Assembly: GCA_963576785.1 (NCBI GenBank)
Contig: OY756141.1
Location: 1,798,001-1,862,000, forward strand
DNA from: Chlorophyllum brunneum
Lineage: Eukaryota; Basidiomycota; Agaricomycetes; Agaricales; Agaricaceae
DNA: 64,000 nucleotides
Reading direction: 5' to 3'
Position 1 is the stretch's first letter, and each line of letters opens with the position of its first letter. This document shows positions 63,726 through 64,000 of this stretch, in pieces. The notes under the pieces were generated by a model. That model did not search any database. It worked only from the letters and a program-made list of their open reading frames with translations, and was not told where the DNA came from. The translations under genes were made by a program, and so were the position numbers.

Positions 63726-64000
63726 ACTATGTTCCGGGGGAATCTTCATGTTTCCCTTAATGTCACCTATCCTTGCTGATCGATGTCGACTGACCCAACC
63801 CCAGCTGACGACTGTCGTTCTCGCGTGAGTCGCAGTTCCCAACCTTACCCCATGGCGCTCACCCCTTGATTTCATCATGCAGGGCAATGATGGGCCAATA
63901 TCCTTTTGCCGCTCTGGCTGGCAAGCTGATTGATCACTACGGACCCTCACTCTGCTCTGCCATCGCAGCGATACTTTACTCTACAGCTTTCAGCTCATTT
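63726..64000 (+). CDS. MFS transporter (Mch1/nodulin-like type), 5' part, cut by right window edge
   Basis: Membrane transporter of unknown substrate. The readable exon gives SGGIFMFPLMSPILADRCRL, continuing TQPQLTTVVLA; a short intron (donor after CTCGC, acceptor before GGCAATG) joins to AMMGQYPFAALAGKLIDHYG and PSLCSAIAAILYSTAFSSF at the window end. The pattern PxLxxRxxLTQxQL, then GxxxDxxGP resembles the first two helices and the motif-A-like loop of Mch1/nodulin-like MFS proteins. The start codon and first exon are not resolved; the given start is the first base after a likely acceptor. Confidence 0.6.

Overview
The window is nuclear DNA of a filamentous basidiomycete, most likely an Agaricomycete. 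Genes are dense and split by many short introns (about 45-130 nt, GT...AG, often with a CTAAT/CTGAC-like branch site). The proteins are fungal throughout: Yos9, Pmp3, a Hal4/Npr1-like kinase, a fungal-type voltage-gated proton channel. There is no bacterial, plasmid or viral signature, no CRISPR array and no intact mobile element. All CDS spans below run from start codon to stop codon and include introns; reading frames were joined by eye from splice signals and family knowledge.

Layout. 1-1.0 kb: 5' part of a plasma-membrane syntaxin (minus strand, runs off the left edge). 1.4-3.8 kb: asparagine synthetase (+). 4.5-7.8 kb: DH-PH RhoGEF (-), divergent from a lysine-methyltransferase-like gene (+). 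9.0-9.7 kb: small EF-hand protein (-), divergent from the spliceosomal helicase Prp28 (+). 12.6-19.3 kb: 6.7 kb in which I see no gene. 19.3-22.1 kb: protein kinase (+). 23.0-24.9 kb: ERAD lectin Yos9 (-). 25.8-26.4 kb: AT-hook protein (+). 26.9-31.9 kb: three consecutive kynurenine-pathway genes, kynurenine 3-monooxygenase (-), kynureninase (+), kynurenine formamidase (-). 32.3 kb: Pmp3 (+). 33.1-35.8 kb: eIF2B epsilon (-). 36.2-37.3 kb: Ala/Pro/Glu-rich protein (-), followed by 2.2 kb without a convincing gene. 39.5-41.8 kb: Nop2 rRNA methyltransferase (-). 42.4-43.2 kb: FUN14 protein (-). 43.5-50.4 kb: three related MARVEL-like membrane proteins (all -), with an Hv1 voltage-gated proton channel (+) inserted between the first two. 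51.0-55.0 kb: PP4R1-like HEAT protein (-). 55.8-57.5 kb: aspartate aminotransferase (-). 58.4-58.7 kb: AN1 zinc-finger protein (-). 59.8-61.2 kb: a second, complete syntaxin (-). 61.6-63.3 kb: argininosuccinate lyase (-). 63.7 kb to end: 5' part of an MFS transporter (+).

Most genes are unrelated housekeeping functions. Two groups look non-random. The first is the kynurenine trio, which covers three successive steps from N-formylkynurenine toward 3-hydroxyanthranilate and has a shared 255-bp divergent promoter. The second is the membrane-protein block in which the proton channel sits among three MARVEL-like paralogues with long disordered tails. The two syntaxins, about 60 kb apart on the same strand with shared intron positions, are a dispersed duplication.
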